A stretch of 14,378 nucleotides of DNA from Ruminococcaceae bacterium UBA794 (GTDB lineage Bacteria; Bacillota; Clostridia; Oscillospirales; Ruminococcaceae), in NCBI GenBank assembly GCA_002304735.1, contig DBIU01000033.1, positions 6,994-21,371 on the forward strand. The letters run 5' to 3'. Positions within the stretch are counted from its first letter, which is position 1. Each line of letters opens with the position of its first letter. The notes beneath the pieces were generated by a model. It was given only the letters and a program-made list of their open reading frames with translations. It did not search any database and was not told where the DNA came from. Both the position numbers and the translations under genes were made by a program. This document shows, one piece after another, positions 13,607-14,378 of this stretch.

Positions 13607-13618
13607 CGGGAGATTGAT

Positions 13619-14378
13619 ATGTACAATTATTTGCTCGATACTTTTATTACTGCCGCCGACTGCGGCAGCTTCACGAAAGCCGCCGACGCGCTTTATATCT
13701 CGCCGACCGCCGTTATGAAGCAGATAAATTCTCTTGAACAGCGTCTTGGGATTAAGCTCACGGAGCGCACTACGGCGGGGATTAAGCTCACTGCGGCAGG
13801 AAAAATAATATACCGCGACGCGAAATTTATGATAGATTATTCAAAAAAATCCATAGCGGAAGCAAAATCAGCCGAACGCTCATATGAAACGACTTTCTGC
13901 GTGGGAACGTCGCTTCTTAATCCCGCGAAGCCTTTTATGGATATATGGTATCGTGTAAACAAAAAGTTTCCGGAATATAAGCTCCACCTTGTTCCCTTCG
14001 AGGACGACCACAAGGGTATTCTCTCCGAAATCGAAAAGCTGGGCGAAAAGTTTGATTTTCTTATCGGCGTGTGCGATTCAAAAGCTTGGCTTTCGCTATG
14101 CAGCTTCACACCGCTTGGAAGATACAGGAAAATGATTGCCGTTTCACGGGACCACCCTCTTGCAAAGAAAAAGCGCATTGACGTCGAGGACCTGTACGGC
14201 GAAACGCTTATGATGGTGAGAAAGGGCGATTCCGGCGTTAACGATTTTCTGCGAAGCGACCTTGAACGAAATCACCCGCAAATTCTCATTGAAGATACCC
14301 CGCAGTTTTACGACCTGTCCGTGTTCAATCGCTGCGCGGAAACAGGCAACGTCCTGCTTACCATCGAATGTTGGCAGG
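13619..14378 (+). CDS. LysR-type transcriptional regulator, truncated by window end
   Basis: 253 codons are visible with no stop before the window edge. The N-terminal winged helix-turn-helix (about 1-60: DTFITAADCGSFTKAADALYISPTAVMKQINSLEQRLGIKL, then LTAAGKIIYRDA) is typical LysR. The effector-binding domain runs from about 92 (FCVGTSLLNPAKP) onward. The motif usually read as LFER is LTER here, within a local direct repeat. The start ATG has GGGAG 6 nt upstream. It is divergent from the flavodoxin-to-dehydrogenase operon, with 110 bases between start codons. By the usual rule for this family it probably controls that operon and itself, responding to a small molecule or redox state. The effector cannot be predicted from the sequence. 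Confidence 0.94.
   Translation, partial: MYNYLLDTFITAADCGSFTKAADALYISPTAVMKQINSLEQRLGIKLTERTTAGIKLTAAGKIIYRDAKFMIDYSKKSIAEAKSAERSYETTFCVGTSLLNPAKPFMDIWYRVNKKFPEYKLHLVPFEDDHKGILSEIEKLGEKFDFLIGVCDSKAWLSLCSFTPLGRYRKMIAVSRDHPLAKKKRIDVEDLYGETLMMVRKGDSGVNDFLRSDLERNHPQILIEDTPQFYDLSVFNRCAETGNVLLTIECWQ
13748..13791 (+). repeat. 14-bp direct repeat inside the LysR gene
   Basis: GGGATTAAGCTCAC occurs at 13748-13761 and again at 13778-13791, exactly 30 bases (10 codons) apart. Both encode Gly-Ile-Lys-Leu-Thr with identical codons. Confidence 0.9.

Overview
The window (about 14.4 kb, moderate GC) looks like the chromosome of an anaerobic, gut-type Clostridia bacterium (Oscillospiraceae/Ruminococcaceae-like). 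The grounds are gene families, not markers: a DUF6110-like protein next to a divergent metal P-type ATPase, a DUF4358 lipoprotein/MBOAT/DHHW operon, ECF sigma factors paired with single-pass membrane proteins, a BspA-type LRR protein and a flavodoxin/cupin/CMD redox operon. Strong Shine-Dalgarno sites, consensus TTGACA/TATAAT-like promoters and intrinsic terminators fit a Firmicute. No tRNA, rRNA, CRISPR array, insertion sequence or phage gene was seen, and no gene-free stretch exceeds about 230 bases.

Layout. (1) 1-2283, plus strand: the 3' end of a small DUF6110-like gene, coupled by a TGATG junction to a heavy-metal-type P-type ATPase with a non-canonical TM6 motif. A bidirectional terminator (2314-2351) separates it from the next operon. 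(2) 2374-5728, minus strand: a three-gene cell-surface O-acylation operon, transcribed as DUF4358 lipoprotein with a long Ser/Asn repeat linker, then MBOAT acyltransferase, then a DHHW (AlgJ/AlgX-like) SGNH-type protein. (3) 5852-6963, minus strand: an ECF sigma factor overlapping by 4 bases a single-pass membrane protein that is a likely anti-sigma factor. A near-consensus housekeeping promoter drives it and a strong strand-specific terminator ends it. (4) 7191-7637, minus strand: an unrecognised 148-residue protein behind a perfect TTGACA-N17-TATAAT promoter. (5) 7847-9552, plus strand: a second ECF sigma factor overlapping by 4 bases a membrane-anchored BspA-type LRR protein, probably a sigma/anti-sigma pair with an LRR sensor, ended by a terminator at 9610-9645. 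(6) 9660-13508, minus strand: a six-gene redox operon in transcription order flavodoxin, cupin, carboxymuconolactone-decarboxylase-family protein, flavoprotein reductase, aldo/keto reductase and YqhD-like iron-type alcohol dehydrogenase. It is divergent from (7) a LysR-type regulator (13619 to the window end, truncated by the edge). The two divergent promoters have overlapping -10 boxes.

How the genes work together. The redox operon resembles in content the E. coli yqhD-dkgA aldehyde-detoxification locus, but has extra flavoproteins, a cupin and a LysR regulator, so an inducible response to electrophiles, quinones or aldehydes is the natural inference. The acylation operon probably modifies an exported glycan or wall polymer, but no glycan biosynthesis gene lies nearby. 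The two ECF loci suggest envelope sensing. The most interesting less-described items are the ECF sigma/LRR pair, the Ser/Asn minisatellite linker in the DUF4358 lipoprotein, and the atypical P-type ATPase with its DUF6110-like partner.
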